Assembly (NCBI RefSeq): GCF_001412595.2 | Contig: NZ_CP012640.2 | Span: forward strand, 930,001 to 994,000 | Direction: 5' to 3' | DNA length: 64,000 nucleotides | Origin: Massilia sp. WG5 | GTDB taxonomy: Bacteria > Pseudomonadota > Gammaproteobacteria > Burkholderiales > Burkholderiaceae_D | Shown: positions 7,616 through 15,586 of the stretch, one piece after another | How positions within the stretch are numbered: the stretch's first letter is position 1 | How the letters are laid out: each line of letters begins with the position of its first letter | Notes under the pieces: model-generated | The model's input: only the letters and a program-made list of their open reading frames with translations | Database searches by the model: none | Told to the model about the DNA's origin: nothing | Translations under genes and position numbers: made by a program

Positions 7616-9121
7616 TCAATGGTGCTGCGCGGCGGAGACGGCGTGGGCCGGCACGGGCTTGGCCGTCACCTGCCCTTCCGGCATCCCGAACAGGACCAGC
7701 CCGGCCGCGATGATCACGGCACTGAGCACGGTGAGGATGCTGCCGATCTTGAACAGGTCCTTGAAGCTGAAATAGCCGTACGCATAGGGCAGCACGAACG
7801 ACGGGCTTTCGGTGACCAGGATGAAGTGGGTGGAGGCCGCGAAGCCGGACGCCATCGCCAGGGCCAGCACCGGGAAGTTGTGCTGCTGCGCATAAGCGAT
7901 GACGAAGGGTGCATTCACGGCCGCCGAAGCGCCGAAGCTGGAGAAGCCGAGCGAATCGATGGCGACCAGCACCGTGACGGCGAAGGGCTGCAGCCACAGC
8001 GGCAGCTCGGCCATCGGTCCGAGCGCGCTCTGCGCCACCCAGGTCGCCAGGCCGCTCTCCTTGGCCGCCATGCCGAGCGTGAAGCCGCCCACCACCAGCA
8101 GCAGCGCGCCCCACTCGATCCCCTTCTCGATCGGGCTCCAGGACTCGAAGGCGCCCAGCCGCGGCACCGACAGCAGGCCGAGGATGATGAGCGAGACCAG
8201 GGAGATCGGAAGCTTGTTCCAGTCGCCGCTCAGCCAGAGGCCGGCGCCGAGCACGAACACCACCATCGTCGTGACCTCCGCGCTGCTCCAGCGGCCCATC
8301 TCGCGCAGCTCCTCCCTGATGCGCTCCTTACCGAAGGGCAGTTCCTTCATTTCGGGCTTGAACATCTTCAGGATCAGGAAATAGGCCACCGCCGTGATCG
8401 CCACCGCGATCGGCGTTCCCAGCAGGACCCAGTCGAGGAAGGAAACGTGAATGCCGGCGTTCTTCGTCAGGAAGCTCATCGTGATGATGTTGGCCGTGAC
8501 GCCCGAGGGCGTGGCGATCCCGCCGAGCGTCGAGCCCAGCATGATCGTCATCATCAGGCCCCGGCCGAAATTGCTCTCGCCCGGCTTCACGTTGGCCGAA
8601 CGCAGCAGGCCGACGCTGATCGGCAGCATCATCGCGACCACGGCCACGTCGCTGAGGAACATCGAGGCGATGAAGGAGACGCCCATGTAGATCGCGAGGA
8701 CCGGCTTGACGCAGGTGCCGGACAAGGACAGCAGCAGGTAGGTTACGCGTTTGCCCAGGCCCGAGCGGGTAAATGCCACGGAGAGCGCGAGCACACCGAT
8801 GAGGAAGGGAACGAAACTGTCGCCGAAGGCCTGGCTCATCGACTTGTTCAGGTCGATGATGCCGACTGCGTGCAAGAGCACCGGCAACATCATCGCCGTG
8901 ACCGGTACCGGCATGGCTTCCGTGACCCACCACACCACGGCGACGCTCATCACGCCGAGGGTCAGCATCGCCTGGTGCGGCATGCCCTCGGGCGCCGGCA
9001 GGAAAAAGGATAAGGCAAGCAGCGCCCACCCCAGCATGAAAAACAGGCATTTGCGGTTCGCTGGGCGGTGCCCGGCTTCACCGCTGAGCGAACTTACTCC
9101 GGGCTCCGTTGCAGTCAGCAT
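7616..9121 (-). CDS. DASS-family (SLC13-type) sodium:dicarboxylate or related anion symporter
   Basis: 501 residues with 11-12 hydrophobic segments. Family signatures are the first hairpin TEAMPVPVTAMMLPVLL (about residue 68), the central TLGGIATPSGVTANII and the second-repeat DSLGFSSFGASAAVN. The N-terminal 25 residues are hydrophilic and probably cytoplasmic. It should bring an organic anion across the inner membrane. The ATG at 9121 follows AGGAGACAAC. It lies between the AraC-type regulator and the molybdoenzyme operon on the same strand, so the anion is likely the substrate or a precursor of that pathway; which anion cannot be told from sequence. Confidence 0.85.
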   Translation of the reverse strand: MLTATEPGVSSLSGEAGHRPANRKCLFFMLGWALLALSFFLPAPEGMPHQAMLTLGVMSVAVVWWVTEAMPVPVTAMMLPVLLHAVGIIDLNKSMSQAFGDSFVPFLIGVLALSVAFTRSGLGKRVTYLLLSLSGTCVKPVLAIYMGVSFIASMFLSDVAVVAMMLPISVGLLRSANVKPGESNFGRGLMMTIMLGSTLGGIATPSGVTANIITMSFLTKNAGIHVSFLDWVLLGTPIAVAITAVAYFLILKMFKPEMKELPFGKERIREELREMGRWSSAEVTTMVVFVLGAGLWLSGDWNKLPISLVSLIILGLLSVPRLGAFESWSPIEKGIEWGALLLVVGGFTLGMAAKESGLATWVAQSALGPMAELPLWLQPFAVTVLVAIDSLGFSSFGASAAVNAPFVIAYAQQHNFPVLALAMASGFAASTHFILVTESPSFVLPYAYGYFSFKDLFKIGSILTVLSAVIIAAGLVLFGMPEGQVTAKPVPAHAVSAAQHH

Positions 9122-9422
9122 GTTGTCTCCTAATGTTTTATTTCCTCAGGCAGCGAATTCTTTCTTGAATTCGTGCGTTTCCGGCATCGCATCTGCAGTG
9201 CTTTTTATCCGGGGATGCAGCGAATCCAAAGTATCACTGCTGTCGACGCAGTGAACAGGGACAGGATTGTCGAGTATCGGGAGTTTCAGGCTTTTTGGCC
9301 GACGCGCTGACCTATGGTGAGTAGAGACATTGCCTACCTTCAGTTTTCTCTGTCTGAAGACAACTTTTACCTTGAAATTCGGACCTCATGGCCGTGGCAG
9401 TCGGCGCCGGGCCGCGGTGATG
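9122..9422 (-). promoter_or_regulatory. Gene-free stretch holding the transporter promoter
   Basis: No coding signal. On the minus strand it contains TGTCCCTGTTCACTG (near 9255-9270), which weakly recalls the TGTCCCAGACTTGCACA block of the shared element. Nearer the transporter start it has an inverted repeat CGAATTC-TTTCTT-GAATTCG (9158-9177). Either could be an operator; neither is certain. Confidence 0.35.
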
Positions 9423-10361
9423 TCAGGATTCGAGGTGGACGGCTGCGCGCACGCTTTCACGGTACTGGCGGGGCGTCGTGCCGAACCATTGCCGGAATCG
9501 GCGTGTGAAGTAGCCTTCGTCGGCGAATCCGGATGCGTGGGCGACGTCTGCGATGCGCATTGGCGTATTGGCGAGCAGTTCCTGCGCGCGCTCCATGCGC
9601 CGTTCCGTGACCATGTCGGTGAAGGTCTTGCCGACCTCGTTCTTGAGCAAATGCGCCAGGTAGTTCGGAGACAGGAATGCCGCCGCTGCCGCTTCCGTCA
9701 GGCTCAGTTCGCGGGACAGGTTGTCGCGAATATAGCGCGCCACGCGCAGCAATGCCTCGCGGCGGCCGGCCGAGCGGGTCTTCTGGCTGGAGAGCTGCAG
9801 CAACTGATCGCCATGACGGCGGCAGGTCAGGCCGATCACCTGGAGAAGCATGCCGCGCAGAATTTCAAGCGAGCCAAAACCGCGCCGCGAGTTTTCCTCA
9901 ATCATTTGCGCGAGCAGTGCCTCGGTATCGGCAAGGTCTTTCCCCTCCAGCAGGAAGTCCGTGTACTCCTGGTACAGGAAAGGCGCCAGCTCCGGCACCC
10001 GCGACACCGGGACATCCTCCAGGTCGAGCGGATCGACGTCGAGGTCGGGACGCAGGAAGCGTTGGGAAAAATTGATGACGATAAAACGCGAACCGGCCGG
10101 CAATGGCACCAAGTGGACGCGGTAAGGCAGCACGAAGGTCAGCGTGCCGCGCCCGACCGGACGCACCGCGCCGCCGACCGTCTGCTGTGTTTCGCCCTCG
10201 AGCGTGACCATGATCTGGAAAAATTCATGGCGATGCGGCCGCGCGAGGGGCGTTCGAACGCTCTGGTCGCGAATATCGAATTCGAGATAATCCGCACGCT
10301 CACCCATTGCGTAGGTGTGCACCGTGTCGTTTGCGTGGGGAGATCCGTACGTGTCCGGCAT
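9423..10361 (-). CDS. AraC-family transcriptional regulator
   Basis: 312 residues. An N-terminal cupin-like effector domain (about 30-160; PHRHEFFQIMVTLEGE is the typical metal- or ligand-binding start) is followed by two helix-turn-helix motifs. The first is LSLTEAAAAAFLSPNYLAHLLKNEVGK (about 225-250, here named by its ends). The second is MRIADVAHASGFADEGYFTRRF, closed by FGTTPRQYRES. It probably responds to the substrate of the adjacent cluster and activates the transporter, the molybdoenzyme operon and the aldehyde dehydrogenase, whose shared upstream element it could bind. The ATG at 10361 has only a weak ribosome binding site. Confidence 0.9.
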   Translation of the reverse strand: MPDTYGSPHANDTVHTYAMGERADYLEFDIRDQSVRTPLARPHRHEFFQIMVTLEGETQQTVGGAVRPVGRGTLTFVLPYRVHLVPLPAGSRFIVINFSQRFLRPDLDVDPLDLEDVPVSRVPELAPFLYQEYTDFLLEGKDLADTEALLAQMIEENSRRGFGSLEILRGMLLQVIGLTCRRHGDQLLQLSSQKTRSAGRREALLRVARYIRDNLSRELSLTEAAAAAFLSPNYLAHLLKNEVGKTFTDMVTERRMERAQELLANTPMRIADVAHASGFADEGYFTRRFRQWFGTTPRQYRESVRAAVHLES

Positions 10362-10699
10362 GGATGAGTTCCGAAACGGCAGTGGCGAGCTGGCCTGCTA
10401 TGCCGGCATTCCTGCGTCCGCTGTGCCGGTAAAGCATGCCTCATCGTTCATGTTAATTCCATATCGATGCTACAACATGTGTGATGGGACTGCAATCCGA
10501 TCCTTGCAACTATGTGTTTCCACGGCACAGAAACCGAAGCTTACCGTACCGCAGTGTTGCTGGCGCTGCCAGCGCATCTTGACCTTTCTCTGGCATGACG
10601 TCCTACGCGCAGACGGCCCAGTGATCCCTTTGCTGCGGCGCACCATCGTGTGACACTGGCGCAAAGGGTCAAAGACTCAGCGCTTACAAGGAGTCGCAT
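10362..10699. promoter_or_regulatory. Divergent intergenic region between the AraC regulator and the esterase
   Basis: 338 bases without a convincing gene. It must carry the promoters for both flanking genes. The segment TGATGGGACTGCAATCCGAT (10482-10501) loosely resembles the reverse strand of the shared operator (TGGGACAATCCACCGAT) with extra bases, so a further regulator site is conceivable. AAGGAGTCGCAT just before 10700 is the esterase ribosome binding site. Confidence 0.35.
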
Positions 10700-11686
10700 A
10701 TGCTAAGTACGATGTTGGACGCATGGTCGTCCCTCGCCCTCACGCCATTCGTTCCCGCCGCCTCACAGGACGCCGGCGATTTCATTTCAGGCCGTTACGA
10801 CGGCGACGCCAGATCCCTGCGCTACAAGCTGTTCATCCCCAGCGGCTACGTCGGCGCCCCGCTGCCGCTGCTCGTCATGCTCCATGGCGGCGGGCAGGAC
10901 GCAAACGACTTCGCCCTCGGCACCGGCATGAACGAATTGGCAGAAGAATATGGATGTATCGTGGCCTATCCCGAACAGTCGTCCGACGCCAACTGGAGCC
11001 GATGCTGGAACTGGTTCGACGACGCCCACCATCATCGCGGCCGCGGAGAACCCGCCCTGATCGCCGGCCTTACGCTAAAAGTCATGGCGGACTACGCGGT
11101 CGACAAGAGGCGCGTGTACGTTGCCGGCCTGTCCGCGGGAGGCGCGATGGCGATCATCCTCGGCAGGACCTATCCCGAGCTGTTCGCCGCCGTGGGCTGC
11201 CATTCCGGCCTGGCCCATGGCAGCGCCACCGATCGTTATGCCGCGGTGCTGGCCATGCGCGACGGCGGCATTCCGCAAGCGCCGGTACATGAAGCGCCCC
11301 AGCCCAGCGTGCCGATCATCGTCTTCCATGGTGACCTGGACTTCACCGTGCACCCGAAAAACAGTGCCGCCGTGGTGCAGCAAAGCGTCGACTGCTATTC
11401 GGCGCAGATGCCGCACAGGCAGGCAGCGCTGTCGTCATCGACAGAAACCGGCAACGCCGCCGGGCGCGGGTTCACCCGGCACGTTCACAAGGGACACGGC
11501 GGGCGCATCCTGGCCGAACACTGGACCGTCCACGGTGTCGGACATGCCTGGTGCGGCGGCAACCGGCGCGGCAGCTATACCGAGCCGACCGGTCCCGATG
11601 CCAGCAGGGAAATGCTGCGGTTTTTCCTGCGGCAGCGGAGGAGCGAGAATGCGCCAGGGGTTCGCGCCTGCGGCATGCTTTCCTAG
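10700..11686 (+). CDS. PHB depolymerase / LpqC-family esterase (alpha/beta hydrolase)
   Basis: 328 residues. The oxyanion-hole motif LVMLHGGGQDANDF, the nucleophile elbow VAGLSAGGAMA (Ser about 146), the acid HGDLDFTVHP and the catalytic His in HGVGHAWCGG give a complete triad. CWNWFDDAHHHRG is typical of the polyhydroxybutyrate depolymerase/feruloyl-esterase-like family. I see no clear signal peptide, so it may be cytoplasmic and act on small esters rather than on polymer. It has a strong ribosome binding site (AAGGAG). It is divergent from the AraC regulator and may belong to the same pathway by releasing a substrate, but that is only positional inference. Confidence 0.8.
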   Translation: MLSTMLDAWSSLALTPFVPAASQDAGDFISGRYDGDARSLRYKLFIPSGYVGAPLPLLVMLHGGGQDANDFALGTGMNELAEEYGCIVAYPEQSSDANWSRCWNWFDDAHHHRGRGEPALIAGLTLKVMADYAVDKRRVYVAGLSAGGAMAIILGRTYPELFAAVGCHSGLAHGSATDRYAAVLAMRDGGIPQAPVHEAPQPSVPIIVFHGDLDFTVHPKNSAAVVQQSVDCYSAQMPHRQAALSSSTETGNAAGRGFTRHVHKGHGGRILAEHWTVHGVGHAWCGGNRRGSYTEPTGPDASREMLRFFLRQRRSENAPGVRACGMLS

Positions 11687-11791
11687 CGGGCGCAGACATG
11701 CGCTTGCTGTACCAGGCTCGGGAGTATCCGACAAATGGCTTAAACGAAAGATGACCCTCCTCGATGGAAGATCATCCGGTTTATGCCAGGC

Positions 11792-12499
11792 TCATGATGC
11801 TTTGATGATGCCGATCTCGGCGAGGAGCCCGGCCGCAGTAGCATAGGTCTCTCTCGATGTATCTCTTCCGCGAACCAGGCCTGGACTCTCCGACAAATCA
11901 TCAGGACCCGAAAAATGCAGGCCCAGCACATCGGCGGGTCGCCTCGTGAAGCGGGCAACACGGTCGAGGGAGGCACCGGAGACGTTTGCTACCAGAACCG
12001 CGCTTGGTTTGCCAATTTCGTCCAGCCATCGAAAGAACTTTTCCCGAACTTCCGCTTCGATATGCATCACTTCGATGATGAGATCGCAGTCTTTCAGGTG
12101 ATGAAACTTCACGGTGGCGGAAAACAGCGCAAGGCGCCTATCGCGCTTGTCTTCAGCCAGCGTCCCGCTCTTCACCGAGGTTTCATAAGCCGAGCGAAGC
12201 AGCGCCAGCCCCTGATCAAGCGTATCCCTCTTGTCAAAAACCGTTACCGGGATGTCGGCATTGAGCACGCCTCTGGCGATGCCGATGCCGATGCTGTTCG
12301 CGCCGATGATCCCTACGCGTCCAACCGAGCGCATGATGTCATTGGCAGGGTGCTCGCCATGAACTGCGGTTTCGCGTACGGGCCGGATATGCAGGTCGGC
12401 GTGGATATGGTGATGATCGCCCGAACCGCCGCCCGTCACGTCATCGCTTGCCGGGACAAGCGCGTGACTGCTTCCCGGGATCGTATTTGCATTATTCAT
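11792..12499 (-). CDS. 3-hydroxyacyl-CoA dehydrogenase-like protein, NAD-binding domain only, probably inactive
   Basis: 235 residues. After about 55 low-complexity His/Gly-rich residues comes the Rossmann domain of 3-hydroxyacyl-CoA dehydrogenases: GRVGIIGANSIGIGIARG, VTVFDK, KDCDLIIEVMHIEAEV, VLVANVSGASL and VLGLHFSGP. The usual GxGxxG is altered (GANSIG). The NPV after the catalytic His is replaced. The position of the catalytic Glu, two to four residues before the conserved RG, is Gly. The protein ends where the C-terminal helical domain should begin. It lies 66 bases downstream of isocitrate lyase on the same strand and shares its lower GC. The ATG at 12499 follows GGAGTGAAA. It is either a decaying gene or a non-enzymatic NAD/CoA-sensing protein. 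Confidence 0.65.
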   Translation of the reverse strand: MNNANTIPGSSHALVPASDDVTGGGSGDHHHIHADLHIRPVRETAVHGEHPANDIMRSVGRVGIIGANSIGIGIARGVLNADIPVTVFDKRDTLDQGLALLRSAYETSVKSGTLAEDKRDRRLALFSATVKFHHLKDCDLIIEVMHIEAEVREKFFRWLDEIGKPSAVLVANVSGASLDRVARFTRRPADVLGLHFSGPDDLSESPGLVRGRDTSRETYATAAGLLAEIGIIKAS

Positions 12500-12565
12500 T
12501 TTCACTCCAGGATTTGGTTGAGGATGTGGACGCCGCGATCGGCCGACGTCCAATCTCGCGTGCCG

Positions 12566-14146
12566 TCAGAACTGATTCATGGTGTTGTGTTTTCCTCCGG
12601 CCTTCAGCGCCGCTTCCCCGCTGAAATAGTCCTTGTGATCGTCGCCAATGTCCGAACCCGACATATTCTGGTGTTTGACACACGCAATTCCCTCCCGGAT
12701 TTCCTTGCGCTGCACACCCGCCACATAGCCCAGCATGCCCTGGTCACCGAAATAATCCTTTGCGAGCTTATCCGTCAACAATGCAGCGGTATGGTAGGTC
12801 GGCAGCGTAATCAGGTGATGGAAGATGCCGGCTTCGCGCGACGAGTCGGCCTGGAAAGTGCGGATCTTCTCGTCCGCAATTCGCGCCAGCTCCGAATCAT
12901 CGTATTCAGCGCTCATCAGCTTGCTTCGCTCGTAGGCACCGACATCCTTGCCGTCGGCTTCCATGCCGTCGAACACCTGCTGACGGAAGTTCAAGGTCCA
13001 GTTGAACGATGGGCTGTTGTTATAGACCAGCTTTGCGTTTGGAATGGCTCTGCGGATCTCCTTGACCATGCCGCCGATCTGGCCGATATGAGGTTTTTCG
13101 GTTTCAATCCATAACAGGTCGGCGCCATTTTCGAGGGAAGTAATGCAGTCCAGGACACAGCGCGCTTCACCCGTTCCCTCCCGGAACTGGAACAGATTGC
13201 TCGCAAGGCGCTTGGGGCGCACGAGCTTCCCTCCCCTGTTGATGAGCACGTCGCCATTTTTCGTCGACTCCGGCCTTACTTCTTCAGCGTCCAGAAAGGC
13301 GTTGTACTGGTCGCCGAGATCGCCGGGTTCGCGCGTATAAGCGATCTGCTTCGTCAGGCCTGCGCCGAGAGAGTCGGTGCGGGCGACGATCACGCCGTCG
13401 TCCACGCCCAATTCGAGAAAGGCGTAACGGACGGCGCGGATCTTGGCAAGGAAGTCTTCGTGCGGTACGGTGACTTTGCCGTCCTGGTGACCACACTGCT
13501 TCTCATCGGACACCTGGTTTTCAAGTTGAATACAGCAGGCGCCCGCCTCGATCATTTGTTTGGCCAATAAGTAGGTGGCCTCAGCGTTACCAAAACCGGC
13601 ATCGATGTCCGCGATGATGGGCACCACGTGGGTTATATGATTGTCGATCTTTTGCTGGATGGCTTCGCGGTCGGCGCCTGAAGCATCATCCAAGCGGCGG
13701 AATAGATCGCCGAGCTCGCGCGCATCGGCTTGGCGCAAGAAGGTATACAGCTCCTCGATCAGTGCCGGGACCGCGGTCTTTTCATGCATCGACTGATCCG
13801 GCAGCGGGCCAAACTCCGAACGCAGGGCCGCAATCATCCATCCTGACAGGTAGAGGTAGCGACGATCGGTACTGTTGAAATGTTTTTTGATCGAGATGAG
13901 TTTTTGTTGACCGATAAATCCGTGCCAACATCCAAGGGACTGCGTGTACTTCGATGGATCGGCGTCATAAGCAGCCATATCTGCACGCATGATCGCGGCG
14001 GTATAACGCGCAATGTCGAGGCCAGTCTTGAATCGGTTCTGGGCGCGCATCCGCGCTACAGACTCGGGATTGATTGCGTTCCAGGCACTCCCATATTTTG
14101 CTTTCATACTGGAAATTGCTTCGATATCGTTTTGAAACTGAGGCAT
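12566..14146 (-). CDS. aceA: Isocitrate lyase (glyoxylate shunt), KQCGH type
   Basis: 526 residues, matching the longer Pseudomonas-type isocitrate lyases. It cleaves isocitrate to glyoxylate and succinate. The active-site loop is DEKQCGHQDGK, with the catalytic Cys preceded by Lys-Gln rather than the Lys-Lys of E. coli AceA. IADIDAGFGNAEAT and VIVARTDSLGA are further conserved active-site strands, and YNNSPSFNW is the substrate-binding segment. The start follows AGGAGTAATAA. Base composition is visibly lower in GC than in flanking genes, suggesting acquisition or a different selection history. The upstream region carries a perfect palindrome (14263-14288) that could bind a repressor. No malate synthase is nearby. 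Confidence 0.95.
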   Translation of the reverse strand: MPQFQNDIEAISSMKAKYGSAWNAINPESVARMRAQNRFKTGLDIARYTAAIMRADMAAYDADPSKYTQSLGCWHGFIGQQKLISIKKHFNSTDRRYLYLSGWMIAALRSEFGPLPDQSMHEKTAVPALIEELYTFLRQADARELGDLFRRLDDASGADREAIQQKIDNHITHVVPIIADIDAGFGNAEATYLLAKQMIEAGACCIQLENQVSDEKQCGHQDGKVTVPHEDFLAKIRAVRYAFLELGVDDGVIVARTDSLGAGLTKQIAYTREPGDLGDQYNAFLDAEEVRPESTKNGDVLINRGGKLVRPKRLASNLFQFREGTGEARCVLDCITSLENGADLLWIETEKPHIGQIGGMVKEIRRAIPNAKLVYNNSPSFNWTLNFRQQVFDGMEADGKDVGAYERSKLMSAEYDDSELARIADEKIRTFQADSSREAGIFHHLITLPTYHTAALLTDKLAKDYFGDQGMLGYVAGVQRKEIREGIACVKHQNMSGSDIGDDHKDYFSGEAALKAGGKHNTMNQF

Positions 14147-14662
14147 TTATTACTCCTGATAGGCGAAAAAAAGCGTAGTCGGCACAGGTATCTTGCGCAA
14201 ACCTTATGCATTAATAATACGCAGCTGTGCTGCGTCGCCCCACGTCAATGCGCGGAGAACAATTGAAAATAATCCCTATTATTTTCAAGGAGTTGAGTCA
14301 TTCATTGCACAATGCGAAAACGCTTATCGCAGAGCAGCATATTTTATTTGCTGCTTCGCAGCGTGGATTTTGTAATGTGGAATCCGATTTATGCTCGTGA
14401 AAAGCAATGTTCTGCCCTTCAGTAAGTTTCTGGAAAAAATCGGATATCGTCGCGCACCTCTACCTTGCAGAGGAGGGCATCGTTAGCGGCGCCAACCGCG
14501 TGTGCTCGACAGTCGCTCCGTTGTGATCCAGGCAAGCGACAGGGACGCCGAAGACACGCGTGGCCTAACCCACAATTTCGGACTTCACATGTATAGAAAA
14601 GGCATGTCGCAGCTGTCTTGCGCTCGATCAGCCGGCCGGCGTTACCGGAACTGCCCAGTCCA
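14147..14662. other. AT-rich gene-free stretch upstream of isocitrate lyase
   Basis: About 500 bases with lower GC than the surroundings. Nearest aceA it has TATTATTAATGC (possible -10 region on the minus strand) and the palindrome listed separately. Around 14500-14560 the plus strand can be read as VLDSRSVVIQASD, faintly like the RVVLLDAGRVVA segment of ModC ATPases, so the modC remnant that follows may extend further left. I see no intact gene. Confidence 0.4.
14263..14288. promoter_or_regulatory. Perfect palindrome upstream of isocitrate lyase, candidate operator
   Basis: TTGAAAATAAT-CCCT-ATTATTTTCAA: 11-base arms with a 4-base centre, 117-142 bases before the aceA start. Its AT-rich arms stand out in this genome. 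The position suits a repressor or activator site for the glyoxylate shunt; the cognate protein is unknown. Confidence 0.5.
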
Positions 14663-15009
14663 ATGGCGCAGGCCATCCGACATCGTGCATTACTGACGGC
14701 GCACGAGGTGGACGACCTGTCATGCCTGGCGTTCGCCGGGGGCATGTTGGGCGTCGCGCGGCATGCTGAACCTGTGGGCGCCCGCCTGCGCTGCCGCATC
14801 CATGCACGGGACGTCGCATCATCAACCTGTTTCCCGCGCAAGTCACGGCGCTTACGCCTGCCGATACTGCAGCCGATGTGCTGGTCCGCTTATGGGTTGG
14901 CCCGACAGCGACCCTGGCGCGCATTAGCGCACGGTTCAACCGCGAACTCTGCATCGCGTCAGCGCGTCGGGTCCGGGTCCAGCTCAAAACTGTTGCATTG
15001 CTGGGGTAA
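14663..15009 (+). pseudogene. Remnant of modC (molybdate ABC transporter ATPase), C-terminal MOBE/TOBE domain only, frameshifted
   Basis: In one frame from 14663 the plus strand gives LLTAHEVDDLSCLAFAGG and then VGARLRCRIHARDVAS, the pattern of the region after the ATPase domain of ModC (AHD..LS.LAFAGG.L...GARVRLRIRARDVAL). At about 14820 the frame shifts and continues INLFPAQVTALTPADTAADV, then TLARISARFNRELCI and VRVQLKTVALLG followed by TAA. That ending closely follows the ModC TOBE domain (LLARITRRSAAELGLAPG..VWAQVKSVALL). No ATPase domain (Walker A/B, signature) is left. It is a decayed fragment of a molybdate importer about 8 kb from a molybdoenzyme operon. Confidence 0.65.
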
Positions 15010-15071
15010 CCAGAACCCGTCGTGGCGACGATGAAGGCAGCAGGATCGCGGTCATGAAGACATGGGCGCTG

Positions 15072-15521
15072 TCATTGACACTCCTGCCGCATCATGTCCA
15101 TGCGATGCTGGCGCATCCCAGGCGACATGCCTTGCATGTTCCGGTCCATCATCGCCTGGCGCGCCTGCTCGTTCGGCGCATCGCGCAGGCTTCGGTACAT
15201 CGCACACATCGACTCCTTGTCCATGTGCTGCATTCCGCCAGCTGCCTTGCTATCCCCCATCATCGGGCAGCCCGCCTGGCTCGCTGCCATGCCCGCGCCC
15301 ATCATTCCGCAACCTGCATCGCTACCGGTCATTGCGCTGCCCGCCATCCCGCCCTGTGCGGAAGACGAGCCAGGCACGCCTGGGGCCGCCGCGCTCGCGG
15401 ACTGCCGCGAGTAATGCCGTGCGGGATCCTGGTCGCTGGGGGGCGTCGCACAGGCGACAAGGCTGGCTGCCGTCATCAGCCCGACAAGACTGCGGATCGA
15501 CGGGAGAGTTCTGCTTGACAT
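15072..15521 (-). CDS. Methionine-rich putative lipoprotein of unknown function
   Basis: 149 residues. It starts with a lipoprotein signal peptide (SLVGLMTAASLVAC, lipobox LVAC, Cys about residue 24). The mature part is about 125 residues with some 19 methionines, often paired, and further cysteines in two similar AGCGMMG / AGCPMMG blocks. The C-terminal half is charged and helical (ESMCAMYRSLRDAPNEQARQ). Met/Cys richness is known from periplasmic copper-binding proteins, so metal binding is conceivable, but I recognise no family. The ATG at 15521 follows AAGGAACGCAATC. An in-frame upstream ATG at 15602 would put the TGCG microsatellite inside the gene. Confidence 0.65.
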   Translation of the reverse strand: MSSRTLPSIRSLVGLMTAASLVACATPPSDQDPARHYSRQSASAAAPGVPGSSSAQGGMAGSAMTGSDAGCGMMGAGMAASQAGCPMMGDSKAAGGMQHMDKESMCAMYRSLRDAPNEQARQAMMDRNMQGMSPGMRQHRMDMMRQECQ

Positions 15522-15557
15522 GATTGCGTTCCTTTCTCGAGCACCGGTACCTTGACC

Positions 15558-15586
15558 TGCGTGCGTGCGTGCGTGCGTGCGTGCGT
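15558..15586. repeat. Tetranucleotide microsatellite (TGCG)7
   Basis: Seven exact TGCG units plus one T, 37-65 bases upstream of the lipoprotein start at 15521, and in frame with it if translation began at 15602. Tetranucleotide tracts of this length slip during replication, so the copy number may vary between cells. Confidence 0.9.

Noticed and set aside
14419..14841. A 140-codon minus-strand frame in the gap after isocitrate lyase
   Set aside because: Cys/Arg-rich random-looking sequence with no ribosome binding site; the plus strand of the same stretch shows ModC similarity instead.
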